From: Staphylococcus pettenkoferi
GTDB taxonomy: Bacteria > Bacillota > Bacilli > Staphylococcales > Staphylococcaceae
Length of the DNA stretch: 64,000 bases
Assembly (NCBI RefSeq): GCF_026659735.1
Contig: NZ_JANSKK010000006.1
Span: 1 to 64,000, forward strand
Reading direction: 5' to 3'
Numbering within the stretch: position 1 is the first letter of the stretch; each line of letters starts with the position of its first letter. Under the pieces are notes generated by a model that saw nothing but the letters and a program-made list of their open reading frames with translations, made no database searches and had not been told where the DNA came from. The position numbers were made by a program, and so were the translations under genes. Positions 26,507 through 35,639 of this stretch are shown piece after piece.

Positions 26507-27697
26507 TTATTTAATAATACCGATGTCTTTACCGATTTTTTCATAAGCAGCTAATGCTTTGTCTAACATTTCTTTCGTATGTGCTGCAGTAGGCATGTTA
26601 CGTACACGTCCTGTACCGCGTGGCACTGTTGGGAAGACGATAGATTTCACGTAGATACCTTCGTCTTTAAGGCGTTTACTGAATTCTTGTGTATCTTTTT
26701 CATCACCGATAATTACAGGTGTAATTGGTGTTTCGGATTCACCAGTGTCGAAACCAAGTTTTTGTAAGCCTTCTTTAAGATATTTCGCATTGTCCCAAAG
26801 TTTGTCGTGAAGTTCTGTTGATGCCATAAGTTTTTTAACAGCAGCAGTAACTGCTTTCGTATCTCCAGGCGCAAGTGATGTTGAGAATAAGAATGGACGA
26901 GATTGTGCTTTCAACCAATCGATAAGTTGTTGGCTACCTGCAACATAACCGCCGACAACACCAATCGCTTTAGATAATGTACCGATTTGGAAGTCGATCT
27001 TATCTTGTAAGCCGAAGTGTTTCACTGTACCAGCACCGTTGCCCATAACACCTGAACCGTGCGCATCATCAACGTAAGTGAGTAAGCCGTATTCTTCAGC
27101 GATTTCAACGATTTCTGGTAACTTCGCAACGTCACCGTCCATGCTGAATACGCCATCAGTGATGTACATCACTTTGTTGTACTCGCCTGATTCAACCGCT
27201 TCTTTCGCTTTCTTTCTTAAATCATCCATATCAGAGTGGTTCACGCGGATAATCTTCGCTTTAGATAAGCGGCAACCATCGATAATTGAAGCGTGGTTTA
27301 ACTCATCTGATAGGATTGCATCGTTCTTGTTCATCACTGCAGAAATAGCTGCCATATTACAGTTAAAGCCTGATTGGTATGCGATAGCTGCTTCTGTACC
27401 TTTGAATTCAGCAAGTGTTTGTTCAAGTTCGTCGTGGATGTCGAGTGTACCGTTGATTGAACGTACCGCACCAGCACCAACACCGCGGTTATCAATCGCA
27501 TCTTTAGCTGCAGCTTTCAAGTCTTCGTCTGTAGCTAAACCTAAATAGTTATTTGAAGACAGGTTGATATATTGTTTACCGTCGATTTGAATCTCAGGAC
27601 CGTTTGCCCCTTCAATCGTATCAACCTCGTTGTATAAGCCGTTCTCCTTCAAGTAATTGAGATTTTCATCTAAGAAATCGTGTAGTGATTGTACCAC
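26507..27697 (-). CDS. kbl: Glycine C-acetyltransferase (2-amino-3-ketobutyrate CoA ligase)
   Basis: A 396-residue PLP enzyme of the alpha-oxoamine synthase family. Visible are [21 protein letters not shown], the cofactor region VDDAHGSG, and the PLP Lys in [14 protein letters not shown]. It cleaves 2-amino-3-oxobutyrate with CoA to glycine and acetyl-CoA in threonine breakdown. The start is GTG at 27697 behind AAAGGAGG; the ATG inside that region is out of frame. In S. aureus the homologue also lies next to the M20 amidohydrolase beside tuf. Confidence 0.93.
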   Translation of the reverse strand: MVQSLHDFLDENLNYLKENGLYNEVDTIEGANGPEIQIDGKQYINLSSNNYLGLATDEDLKAAAKDAIDNRGVGAGAVRSINGTLDIHDELEQTLAEFKGTEAAIAYQSGFNCNMAAISAVMNKNDAILSDELNHASIIDGCRLSKAKIIRVNHSDMDDLRKKAKEAVESGEYNKVMYITDGVFSMDGDVAKLPEIVEIAEEYGLLTYVDDAHGSGVMGNGAGTVKHFGLQDKIDFQIGTLSKAIGVVGGYVAGSQQLIDWLKAQSRPFLFSTSLAPGDTKAVTAAVKKLMASTELHDKLWDNAKYLKEGLQKLGFDTGESETPITPVIIGDEKDTQEFSKRLKDEGIYVKSIVFPTVPRGTGRVRNMPTAAHTKEMLDKALAAYEKIGKDIGIIK

Positions 27698-27728
27698 TCA
27701 TAGTCCTCCTTTGTTATGTGTAACAAAC

Positions 27729-27780
27729 CATGAAAGTCGAGGCGCGAGTGAGTTGTTTCAACTCGCTGACCTTTCGTATG
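27729..27780 (-). other. Long imperfect hairpin in the kbl leader
   Basis: CATGAAAG pairs with CTTTCGTATG (with a bulge), and inside it GCGAGTGAGTTG pairs with CAACTCGC around a four-base loop. It lies 32-83 bases upstream of the kbl start. It is possibly a leader structure. Nothing else is supportable in 27698-27995. Confidence 0.45.
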
Positions 27781-27995
27781 TTATACATGATAATAAATCT
27801 AACCTCATCTTTATCATACCCTATTTTATATTGAGTGAAAAGCGAATACGGTCATTTCAGAAAGCGCTTTTATCATGATAGCCTCGGTCTATTTTACACG
27901 TAACACTACCACGTTTAAAAGGCGGGGTCAGACCTTACTGCAGAGGCGCAAATCGTGTTATAATGAGGTGAAATTAAGTAAGGAGAAGGATAAAC

Positions 27996-29171
27996 ATGAC
28001 AGATTGGTTCGAACTTGCACGCGACTATGAAACGACGATGACACAGACACGTCGCTACTTACATCAATATCCAGAGTTATCATTTGAAGAATATCATACG
28101 CATGAGTATATCTTGAATAAGCTGCGTGATTTGTCATGTGAGGTGCAACAACCGGTAGGCCGTAATGGTATCGTAGCAACGTTTAAAGGCCACGGTGACG
28201 GACCAACGATTGCCTTGCGCGCAGACTTCGATGCTTTGCCTATCGAAGAAGCGAGAGAATCCCACTATCAGTCTCGTAATCATGGAGCGAGTCACGCTTG
28301 TGGGCACGATGGTCACACAGCGATCTTACTGTCCCTTGCCGATATACTAGAAGCGCACAAAGATCAACTTAACGGTAACGTCGTGCTCATCTTCCAACAT
28401 GGCGAAGAATTAATGCCTGGTGGCGCGCAAGAAATGACCGAAGCTGGTTGCCTTGAGGGTGTTGACCGTATTTATGGTAATCACTTATGGTCTGGCTATC
28501 CCACAGGTACGATTTATTCTCGCTCTGGCGCAATGATGGCTTCTCCTGATGAATTTAATATCGCAATTCATGGTCGTGGCGGGCATGGTGCTAAACCTCA
28601 CGAAACGATTGACCCTGTCGTTGTGATGGCGGAATTTATTCTCAGCGCGCAGAAGATTGTGACACGTACGATTGACCCAGTGAAACATGCGGTGATTAGT
28701 TTTGGTATGGTTCAAGCTGGTTCGGCAGATAACGTGATTCCAGATTCTGCATATTGTCGTGGAACCGTTCGTGTCTTTGATACAGACATCCAAGCGCATA
28801 TTAAATATAAGATGGAGAAACTATTGCAAGGACTAGCAGTAGCCAATGATATTACGTATGACTTTGAATACATTAGAGGATATCTCCCTGTTGATAACGA
28901 CCACGAATGTTATGAGATGATTAAACACGCAGCTCAAGATCTCAACTTGATTTATCATGATAGTGATTTGATGATGATTGGAGAAGACTTCTCTTACTAC
29001 CAAACGGTGAAACCAGGCGGGTTCTTCTTGACTGGTTGCGGTAACGAGCAGAAAGATACAATGCATCCCCATCACAGTCCTTACTTTGATATTGATGAGG
29101 CAGCTTTGAAATATGCTTTAAGTACTTTCTTAAAGATTCTTGATTTGGAAAATGTGTTCGATGAAGCGTAA
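27996..29171 (+). CDS. M20-family amidohydrolase (HipO/IAA-amino acid hydrolase type)
   Basis: A 391-residue zinc hydrolase of subfamily M20D. Signatures are ALRADFDALPIEE, HACGHDGHTA, the GEELMPGGAQEM segment with the catalytic Glu, GNHLWSGYPTG, and the dimerisation domain GRGGHGAKPH. Members hydrolyse N-acyl amino acids such as hippurate or N-acetylated compounds. AAGGAGAAGG precedes the ATG. A homologue sits at the same place beside tuf in S. aureus. The substrate is unknown. Confidence 0.92.
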   Translation: MTDWFELARDYETTMTQTRRYLHQYPELSFEEYHTHEYILNKLRDLSCEVQQPVGRNGIVATFKGHGDGPTIALRADFDALPIEEARESHYQSRNHGASHACGHDGHTAILLSLADILEAHKDQLNGNVVLIFQHGEELMPGGAQEMTEAGCLEGVDRIYGNHLWSGYPTGTIYSRSGAMMASPDEFNIAIHGRGGHGAKPHETIDPVVVMAEFILSAQKIVTRTIDPVKHAVISFGMVQAGSADNVIPDSAYCRGTVRVFDTDIQAHIKYKMEKLLQGLAVANDITYDFEYIRGYLPVDNDHECYEMIKHAAQDLNLIYHDSDLMMIGEDFSYYQTVKPGGFFLTGCGNEQKDTMHPHHSPYFDIDEAALKYALSTFLKILDLENVFDEA

Positions 29172-29326
29172 GCGTGATTGTCTTGTGAACGTTTATGTGA
29201 ATAGAAAAGAATAAGATAGACTTTATCGACAAACTGTGCTATCTTTAAATTAAATAAGGTGCAAGTGCAGCAACACTTACACCCTATAAGCCCGTTTTTA
29301 GACGGTGGCTTTTGATGATTATATTA

Positions 29327-29355
29327 CCATTCTAGCCAAAGCTGGAATGGTTTTT
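29327..29355 (+). terminator. Terminator hairpin beside the holin-like toxin
   Basis: CCATTCTAGC pairs with GCTGGAATGG, followed by five T residues on the plus strand. It lies just beyond the toxin stop codon; it may end a plus-strand RNA or the toxin mRNA in the other direction. The AAGCC/GGCTT hairpin at about 29288-29312 is another candidate. Confidence 0.6.
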
Positions 29356-29359
29356 AATA

Positions 29360-29464
29360 TTATTTGTCTTTAATATTAACTATCGACACTACTAATCCTA
29401 TGAAGACTAGAATTAACATTCCAAAGTCTATCATTAGATGTAGTACTTCTCCGATAGGAACCAT
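29360..29464 (-). CDS. Small holin-like toxin peptide (type I toxin)
   Basis: A 34-residue peptide, MVPIGEVLHLMIDFG..., with a hydrophobic helix (about 11-29) and a basic end (NIKDK). It fits the putative holin-like toxin family (Hol_Tox), related in plan to TxpA, BsrG and SprG peptides, whose RNAs are countered by antisense RNAs. AAAGGAG precedes the ATG. It sits between the M20 amidohydrolase and tuf; the antitoxin is not located with certainty. Confidence 0.78.
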   Translation of the reverse strand: MVPIGEVLHLMIDFGMLILVFIGLVVSIVNIKDK

Positions 29465-29538
29465 GGAGGTTCTCCTTTCCAAAGAATGAAGTTAATGCTT
29501 TCATAAGCATCACTCTCCTTATAGTAGGTAGGAGTGAA

Positions 29539-29571
29539 AGGTCCGGAACGCAATGTTCCGGGCCTTTTTAG
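29539..29571. terminator. Terminator between toxin and tuf
   Basis: AGGTCCGGAAC pairs with GTTCCGGGCCT, followed by T residues on the plus strand. It may end a plus-strand antisense RNA that crosses the toxin gene. Confidence 0.75.
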
Positions 29572-29589
29572 TTATTTTTAGCCAAAAAA

Positions 29590-29612
29590 AGAGCCCCCAT
29601 AAAGGGAGCTCT
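29590..29612 (-). terminator. Terminator of tuf
   Basis: AGAGCCCCC pairs with GGGAGCTCT and is followed on the minus strand by seven T residues. Confidence 0.88.
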
Positions 29613-29630
29613 AAAAAGATATACTCGTTA

Positions 29631-30818
29631 TTATTCTTTGATTTCAGTTACAACGCCTGAACCTACAGTACGTCCACCTTCACGGATTGAGAAACGAGTA
29701 CCGTCTTCGATAGCGATTGGTGAAATTAATTCAACGTCCATTTCAACGTTGTCACCAGGCATAACCATTTCTGTACCTTCTGGTAAGTTAACTACACCAG
29801 TTACGTCAGTAGTACGGAAATAGAATTGTGGACGGTAGTTAGAGAAGAATGGAGTGTGACGTCCACCTTCGTCTTTAGATAATACGTAAACTTCAGCTTT
29901 GAATTTAGTGTGTGGTGTGATTGAACCAGGAGCAGCTAATACTTGACCACGTTGAACGTCTTCACGTGCAATACCACGTAATAACGCACCGATGTTGTCA
30001 CCAGCTTCAGCGTAGTCTAATAACTTACGGAACATTTCTACACCAGTAACAGTTGTTTTTTGTGATTCATCAGCCATACCGATGATTTCAACTTCTTCAC
30101 CAACTTTGATTTGACCACGTTCAACACGGCCTGTAGCAACAGTACCACGACCAGTGATTGAGAATACGTCCTCAACTGGCATCATGAATGGTTTGTCAGA
30201 GTCACGGTCTGGAGTTGGGATGAAGTCGTCAACTGCTTGCATTAATTCTAAGATTTTGTTTTCTTGTTCTTCGTCGCCTTCTAATGCTTTTAATGCAGAT
30301 CCAGCGATTACTGGTACATCGTCACCAGGGAAGTCGTATTCGCTTAATAAGTCACGAACTTCCATTTCAACTAATTCTAATAATTCTTCGTCGTCTACTT
30401 GGTCAACTTTGTTTAAGAATACAACAAGCGCTGGTACACCAACGTTACGTGATAAAAGAATGTGTTCACGAGTTTGTGGCATTGGACCGTCTGCTGCAGA
30501 TACAACTAAGATACCGCCGTCCATTTGAGCTGCACCAGTGATCATGTTTTTAACATAGTCAGCGTGTCCTGGGCAGTCAACGTGAGCGTAGTGACGTTTG
30601 TCAGTTTGGTACTCGATGTGAGCAGTGTTGATTGTGATACCACGTTCTTTTTCTTCTGGAGCGTTGTCAATCATGTCGTAAGATTGAGCTACAGTATCAC
30701 CATTTTTTGCTAATACAGTTGCGATTGCAGCTGTTAAAGTTGTTTTACCATGGTCAACGTGACCGATAGTTCCGATATTGGCATGTTCTTTTGAGCGATC
30801 GAATTTTTCTTTAGCCAT
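29631..30818 (-). CDS. tuf: Elongation factor Tu
   Basis: A 395-residue EF-Tu that delivers aminoacyl-tRNA to the ribosome. The P-loop is GHVDHGKT, with the switch region [24 protein letters not shown] and GSAL guanine-binding motifs, then two beta-barrel domains. It is cotranscribed with or downstream of fusA, with its own promoter at 30982-31010. The ribosome site is GAGGAGAG. The length matches other staphylococcal proteins. Confidence 0.99.
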   Translation of the reverse strand: MAKEKFDRSKEHANIGTIGHVDHGKTTLTAAIATVLAKNGDTVAQSYDMIDNAPEEKERGITINTAHIEYQTDKRHYAHVDCPGHADYVKNMITGAAQMDGGILVVSAADGPMPQTREHILLSRNVGVPALVVFLNKVDQVDDEELLELVEMEVRDLLSEYDFPGDDVPVIAGSALKALEGDEEQENKILELMQAVDDFIPTPDRDSDKPFMMPVEDVFSITGRGTVATGRVERGQIKVGEEVEIIGMADESQKTTVTGVEMFRKLLDYAEAGDNIGALLRGIAREDVQRGQVLAAPGSITPHTKFKAEVYVLSKDEGGRHTPFFSNYRPQFYFRTTDVTGVVNLPEGTEMVMPGDNVEMDVELISPIAIEDGTRFSIREGGRTVGSGVVTEIKE

Positions 30819-30981
30819 TATAGAATCTCTCCTCTTCGATAGAAAATTGTTTGTATTATTTATCTCTCATGACAGTTTCTCACCATCATGAGAATCAGTT
30901 CCCTAGGAAGAAACTACCATACGATAGTCTTCCTAGTTCACTGTTGTTTCTAACATAGTTTAAACAAACCTATACAGTTCA

Positions 30982-31010
30982 TTTATAATGCATTTTAACC
31001 AAAAAATCAA
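30982..31010 (-). promoter_or_regulatory. Promoter of tuf
   Basis: On the minus strand TTGATT (31005-31010), 17 bases, TATAAA (30982-30987). CTCATGA/TCATGAG and CTAGGAAGA/TCTTCCTAG hairpins lie in the leader. Confidence 0.6.
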
Positions 31011-31082
31011 TGCATAAAACTTTGCTCTGCCTAACGAATACAATTCGGAATAAATATGACTTAATTCAGTTGTATTCAGTTA

Positions 31083-33170
31083 TTATTCTGCAGAACCACT
31101 GTTTTTCTTGATGATTTCATCAGCGATTGATTTAGGTACTTCTGCATAGTGATCGAAGTACATAGTGTAAGTACCACGACCTTGAGTGTTAGAACGTAAT
31201 GAAGTTGCGTAACCGAACATTTCAGAAAGTGGTACGAATGCGTTAACGACTTGTGCGTTACCACGTGGTTCCATACCATCTACACGGCCACGACGAGCTG
31301 TAACGTCACCCATGATGTCGCCCATGTATTCTTCTGGCATTTCGATTGTAACTTTCATCATTGGTTCTAAGATAACTGGATCACATTTTTTAGCAGCTTC
31401 TTTAAGTGCTAATGACGCAGCGATCTTGAAGGCCATTTCAGATGAGTCAACATCGTGGTATGAACCATCAAATAATTTCGCTTTAACGTCGATTAATGGG
31501 TATCCAGCTAAGACACCATTTTCCATAGCATCTTGAAGACCTTGTTCAACTGATGGAATGTATTCACGTGGAACTACACCACCAACGATAGCGTTTTCGA
31601 ATTCGAAACCTGCACCAGTTTCGTTTGGTGTGAATTCGATTTGAACGTCACCGTATTGACCACGACCACCAGATTGACGCGCGAATTTACCTTGAACTGA
31701 CGCTTGTGTCTTGAATGTTTCACGGTATGAAACCATTGGCGCACCTACGTTACATTCAACGTTAAATTCTTTCTTCATACGGTCAACTAAGATGTCTAAG
31801 TGTAACTCACCCATACCGCCGATGATAACTTGTCCAGTTTCGTCGTCAGTATGCGCACGGAATGTTGGGTCTTCTTCTTGTAATTTAACTAAAGCTTGAG
31901 TCATCTTATCTTGGTCAGCTTTAGATTTAGGTTCAACTGATAAGTGAATAACTGGTTCTGGGAATTCCATTGATTCTAAGATAATGTCATTCTTCTCACC
32001 ACATAAAGTGTCACCTGTACCAGTTTCTTTAAGACCTACAGCTGCAGCGATGTCACCAGAGTAAACTGTGTTTAACTCTTCACGGTGGTTCGCATGCATT
32101 TGAAGTAAACGACCAACACGTTCACGTTTGTTCTTACTAGAGTTCTTCACGTAAGAACCAGCGTCGAGTGTACCTGAGTACACACGGAAGAATGTTAATT
32201 TACCAACGTAAGGGTCACTCATAACTTTGAATGCTAATGCAGCGAATTCTGCATCGTCATCTGCTTTACAAACCACTTCTTCGTCTGGTTCTTCAGCACG
32301 GTGACCAACGATTGGTTTAACATCTAATGGTGATGGTAGGTAATCGATAACAGCGTCAAGCATAAGTTGAACACCTTTGTTCTTGAACGCTGAACCACAA
32401 AGAACTGGGTAGAATTCTACTTCGTTCGTTGCGTAACGAATTGCTTCTTTCAATTCGTCGATTGAGATTTCTTCGTCACCAAGATATTTTTCCATTAAAT
32501 CGTCGCTGACTTCTGCAACAGCTTCGATTAATGTAGTACGAGCTTCTTCAGCTCTTTCTTTATGATCTTCAGGGATGTCGATTTCTTCAACATCTGTACC
32601 TAAGTCATTGTTGTATTTGTAGCATTTCATCTTAACTAAGTCGATGATTGCTTCGAAGTCGTCTTCTGAACCAATTGGTAATTGAATTGGCGCAGCGTTA
32701 GCTTGTAAACGATCATGGATAGTGCTTACTGAGTATTCAAAGTTTGCACCTAATTTGTCCATTTTGTTTACGAACACGATACGAGGAACGCTATAAGTTG
32801 TAGCCTGACGCCAAACTGTTTCTGTTTGAGGTTCTACACCTGATTGAGCGTCAAGTACTGTAACCGCACCGTCTAACACACGTAATGAACGTTCAACTTC
32901 AACTGTGAAGTCTACGTGTCCAGGTGTGTCGATGATGTTTACACGGTGGTCATTCCATTGAGCAGTAGTGGCAGCTGATGTGATTGTAATACCACGGTCT
33001 TGCTCTTGTTCCATCCAGTCCATTTGTGAAGCACCTTCGTGTGTTTCACCAATTTTGTGGATACGGCCAGTATAGTAAAGAATACGTTCAGTCGCAGTTG
33101 TCTTACCAGCATCGATGTGAGCCATGATACCGATATTACGAGTCTTTTTTAAACTAAAATCTCTAGCCAT
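31083..33170 (-). CDS. fusA: Elongation factor G
   Basis: A 695-residue translocase GTPase. The P-loop is AHIDAGKTT, the switch regions DRGITI and DTPGHVDF, and the guanine motif NKMD. The five-domain layout ends with the usual [22 protein letters not shown] precedes the ATG. It is in the order rpsL-rpsG-fusA-tuf. I did not check individual fusidic-acid-resistance positions. Confidence 0.99.
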   Translation of the reverse strand: MARDFSLKKTRNIGIMAHIDAGKTTATERILYYTGRIHKIGETHEGASQMDWMEQEQDRGITITSAATTAQWNDHRVNIIDTPGHVDFTVEVERSLRVLDGAVTVLDAQSGVEPQTETVWRQATTYSVPRIVFVNKMDKLGANFEYSVSTIHDRLQANAAPIQLPIGSEDDFEAIIDLVKMKCYKYNNDLGTDVEEIDIPEDHKERAEEARTTLIEAVAEVSDDLMEKYLGDEEISIDELKEAIRYATNEVEFYPVLCGSAFKNKGVQLMLDAVIDYLPSPLDVKPIVGHRAEEPDEEVVCKADDDAEFAALAFKVMSDPYVGKLTFFRVYSGTLDAGSYVKNSSKNKRERVGRLLQMHANHREELNTVYSGDIAAAVGLKETGTGDTLCGEKNDIILESMEFPEPVIHLSVEPKSKADQDKMTQALVKLQEEDPTFRAHTDDETGQVIIGGMGELHLDILVDRMKKEFNVECNVGAPMVSYRETFKTQASVQGKFARQSGGRGQYGDVQIEFTPNETGAGFEFENAIVGGVVPREYIPSVEQGLQDAMENGVLAGYPLIDVKAKLFDGSYHDVDSSEMAFKIAASLALKEAAKKCDPVILEPMMKVTIEMPEEYMGDIMGDVTARRGRVDGMEPRGNAQVVNAFVPLSEMFGYATSLRSNTQGRGTYTMYFDHYAEVPKSIADEIIKKNSGSAE

Positions 33171-33289
33171 GTATTTTTCTCCTTCCAGTATTACTGTGAA
33201 TAAATACTATCCATATGGCGATGCCCTAAGCACAAGAAGGAATATACTCGTGATATTCACAACTGTCGCTCAGGGTCAATTTAACTATC

Positions 33290-33760
33290 TTACCAACGAT
33301 AATGAGCAAATGCTTTGTTGGCTTCAGCCATCTTATGAACGTCTTCACGTTTCTTAACAGCGCCACCTGTGTTGTTAGCAGCATCTAAGATTTCGTTAGC
33401 TAAACGCTCTTCCATCGTTTTTTCACCACGAAGACGAGCGTAGTTGACTAACCAACGTAAACCTAATGTAGTACGACGCTCAGGGCGAACTTCTACTGGT
33501 ACTTGGTAGTTAGAGCCACCTACACGGCGAGCTTTAACTTCTAATACAGGCATGATATTGTCGATAGCTTCTTCGAATACTTCCATTGCATCACGACCAG
33601 TACGTTCTTGTACTGTTTCGAATGCAGAGTATAAGATTTTTTGTGCTGTACCGCGTTTACCATCTAACATAATCTTGTTAATTAATTTAGTAACTAATTT
33701 AGAATTATGAATTGGATCTGGTAACACGTCTCTTTTTGGTACTGAACCTTTACGAGGCAT
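33290..33760 (-). CDS. rpsG: 30S ribosomal protein S7
   Basis: A 156-residue S7 protein, binding the 3' major domain of 16S rRNA: starts [16 protein letters not shown], ends FAHYRW. The length matches the family. GGGAGGATT precedes the ATG. It follows rpsL by 70 bases. Confidence 0.99.
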   Translation of the reverse strand: MPRKGSVPKRDVLPDPIHNSKLVTKLINKIMLDGKRGTAQKILYSAFETVQERTGRDAMEVFEEAIDNIMPVLEVKARRVGGSNYQVPVEVRPERRTTLGLRWLVNYARLRGEKTMEERLANEILDAANNTGGAVKKREDVHKMAEANKAFAHYRW

Positions 33761-33830
33761 ATTGAGAATCCTCCCTTCCTAGTATAGTCGTAATTTCATT
33801 TTTATAATCACGATTTACGCAATCTTAAAC

Positions 33831-34256
33831 TTATTTTTTCTTTTCGTCTTTAGGTTTCTTAGTTCCGTATAATGAACGTCCTTGTCTACGTCCATCAACA
33901 CCTGAAGTATCAAGTGCACCACGTACGATATGGTAACGCACACCAGGTAAGTCTTTTACACGTCCACCACGTACAAGTACAACACTGTGTTCTTGTAAGT
34001 TATGGCCGATACCAGGGATGTATGCGTTAACTTCGATATTGTTAGATAAACGCACACGTGCATATTTACGTAACGCGGAGTTTGGTTTTTTAGGTGTCAT
34101 AGTACCAACACGAGTACAAACGCCACGTTTTTGTGGTGAGTTTAAGTCAGTAAATCTTTTCTTTTTACTGTTGAAACCTTTATTCAATGCTGGTGAATCT
34201 GATACTTTAGATTTGCTTTTTCTTGGTTTGCGCACCAATTGGTTAATAGTTGGCAT
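33831..34256 (-). CDS. rpsL: 30S ribosomal protein S12
   Basis: A 141-residue S12 protein, four longer than the 137-residue S. aureus protein as I recall it because of the C-terminal KPKDEKKK extension. The streptomycin-site Lys in [15 protein letters not shown] and the PGVRYH segment look wild type. The start is the ATG at 34256 (MPTINQL) behind GAGGAGG; an upstream in-frame ATG adds 13 unrelated residues. First of the S12-S7-EF-G group. Confidence 0.98.
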   Translation of the reverse strand: MPTINQLVRKPRKSKSKVSDSPALNKGFNSKKKRFTDLNSPQKRGVCTRVGTMTPKKPNSALRKYARVRLSNNIEVNAYIPGIGHNLQEHSVVLVRGGRVKDLPGVRYHIVRGALDTSGVDGRRQGRSLYGTKKPKDEKKK

Positions 34257-34349
34257 TGAATGTGTCCTCCTCTCTTGTTTTATAATCCCACACATCCAGG
34301 TGGTTCATTTTTGAGTTAAAGAAAATTTAGTAAGACTCAGCTTACTAAT

Positions 34350-34604
34350 TCACTTCAGTAGCGCCACGACTGTAGCATCTACGTTGATACCTACTTGAGA
34401 TCCTAAAGCATGTTTACTTTCGAAATAGTCAATAGGTATCGCTTTATGATTGATTCTGTTCAACACGTCCGTCAGCAAATAAACTTCGACGTCTTTCGCA
34501 ATAATCAATGATGTAACTTGGTCTTTATCCAAAGCTTTGAGCGTTTGTTTCAGACCAACAACATAGCGTTGTTTGTTAAAGCGTGCAACTTTTTCATTAG
34601 ACAT
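34350..34604 (-). CDS. L7Ae-family RNA-binding protein (YbxF-like)
   Basis: An 84-residue kink-turn RNA-binding protein of the L7Ae/L30e/S12e group, ending [14 protein letters not shown]. The LIIAKDVEV segment is the conserved RNA-binding core. Its homologue in Bacillus is YbxF, which binds kink-turn RNAs such as ribosomal and riboswitch elements. GGAGG lies before the ATG. In S. aureus it directly follows rpoC; here a HAD gene lies between. Its promoter is at 34645-34673. Confidence 0.92.
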   Translation of the reverse strand: MSNEKVARFNKQRYVVGLKQTLKALDKDQVTSLIIAKDVEVYLLTDVLNRINHKAIPIDYFESKHALGSQVGINVDATVVALLK

Positions 34605-34644
34605 TTACATATCCTCCAAAGTTCTGCTTGCATCAACCTTAACA

Positions 34645-34673
34645 ATAATAACATGAGTTACATGTCCCGTCAA
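34645..34673 (-). promoter_or_regulatory. Promoter of the L7Ae-rpsL-rpsG-fusA block
   Basis: On the minus strand TTGACG (34668-34673), 17 bases, TATTAT (34645-34650), close to consensus and about 40 bases before the L7Ae start. Confidence 0.75.
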
Positions 34674-34871
34674 CACAATTAGTGAATTATATTGGCATCG
34701 TTGCTACGTTGTGTCATACTCCATTTATGTTATCAAATACATTTATGAAATTAAACCACTTATAGCAATTTTCTACTAATCAAATTCCTTTCTTTTATCT
34801 TAAAATGATTGGTCTAAAATGCAGGCGTTTGTGTTACACTAACTCAAACAGAAAAAGGAGATTTAATCATC

Positions 34872-35519
34872 ATGTATAAAAACTACATTTTCGACTTCGA
34901 CGGAACGATCGCTGACTCAAGTCAATGCGGTGTTATCGCTACGCAACATGCTTTTAAAAAGCATAACCTCAATATTCCTAGTAAGACGACGATTCAACAC
35001 TATATGGGTATCCCTATCGAAAAAAGCTTTCCAGAAATGAGCGAACAGCAATTAAGTGAAGAAGCACTCACTCACCTCATCGAAGATTTCAGAGCTGAAT
35101 ATAAAAATGTTGAAAATAAATATTTGACGCTATTCCCAGGCATTGAAGAGATCTTAATCAAATTACGCAACCAAGATATTCATATGTTTATGATATCAAG
35201 TAAACATAGTGAAGTGATTGATCGCAACTTAACAATCTTAGGTATTAAAAATTATTTTGAGGAAGTGGTTGACTCTGATAAGGTGGACAACTATAAACCT
35301 GATCCAGAAGGCGTCAATTATATTGCGCGTGCACATCAGTTGAATAAGATGGAAACGATTTATATTGGTGATGCTATTTTTGACATTCAAATGGCTAAAG
35401 CTGCAGATATTGCTTCTTGTGCTGTCACTTGGGGATCTCATTCTTCTCGTGAGCTGATGAGTCAAAATCCTACATTTATCGTTCATAATGTGAATGACTT
35501 ACTGACTGAAATCAAATAA
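34872..35519 (+). CDS. HAD-superfamily phosphatase
   Basis: A 215-residue HAD hydrolase of the phosphoglycolate phosphatase/PpaX type. The nucleophile motif is FDFDGTIADS (residues 7-16), with Thr/Ser in ISSKHSE, Lys in YKPDP, and the acidic IGDAIFDIQMAKAA motif. A helical cap lies between motifs 1 and 2. AAAAAGGAG precedes the ATG. It is inserted on the opposite strand between rpoC and the L7Ae-like gene. Substrate unknown. Confidence 0.9.
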   Translation: MYKNYIFDFDGTIADSSQCGVIATQHAFKKHNLNIPSKTTIQHYMGIPIEKSFPEMSEQQLSEEALTHLIEDFRAEYKNVENKYLTLFPGIEEILIKLRNQDIHMFMISSKHSEVIDRNLTILGIKNYFEEVVDSDKVDNYKPDPEGVNYIARAHQLNKMETIYIGDAIFDIQMAKAADIASCAVTWGSHSSRELMSQNPTFIVHNVNDLLTEIK

Positions 35520-35532
35520 TCCTGAAAGCATT

Positions 35533-35567
35533 AAAGCGAAAGAATCGAACGCCGACCTTTCGCTTTT
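35533..35567 (+). terminator. Terminator of the HAD gene
   Basis: AAAGCGAAAG pairs with CTTTCGCTTT just after the HAD stop codon, followed by a short T-rich tract. Confidence 0.75.
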
Positions 35568-35598
35568 ATCATTTACTTATCAATTCCTTTAAAACGTA

Positions 35599-35631
35599 AA
35601 AACAGCAACCCGCGTACGGGCTGCTGTTTTT
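35599..35631. terminator. Terminator of rpoC
   Basis: AAAACAGCAACCC and GGGCTGCTGTTTT pair with one mismatch, with T residues on both strands. It closes the rpoBC transcript and insulates the HAD gene. Confidence 0.85.
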
Positions 35632-35639
35632 CTTATATC

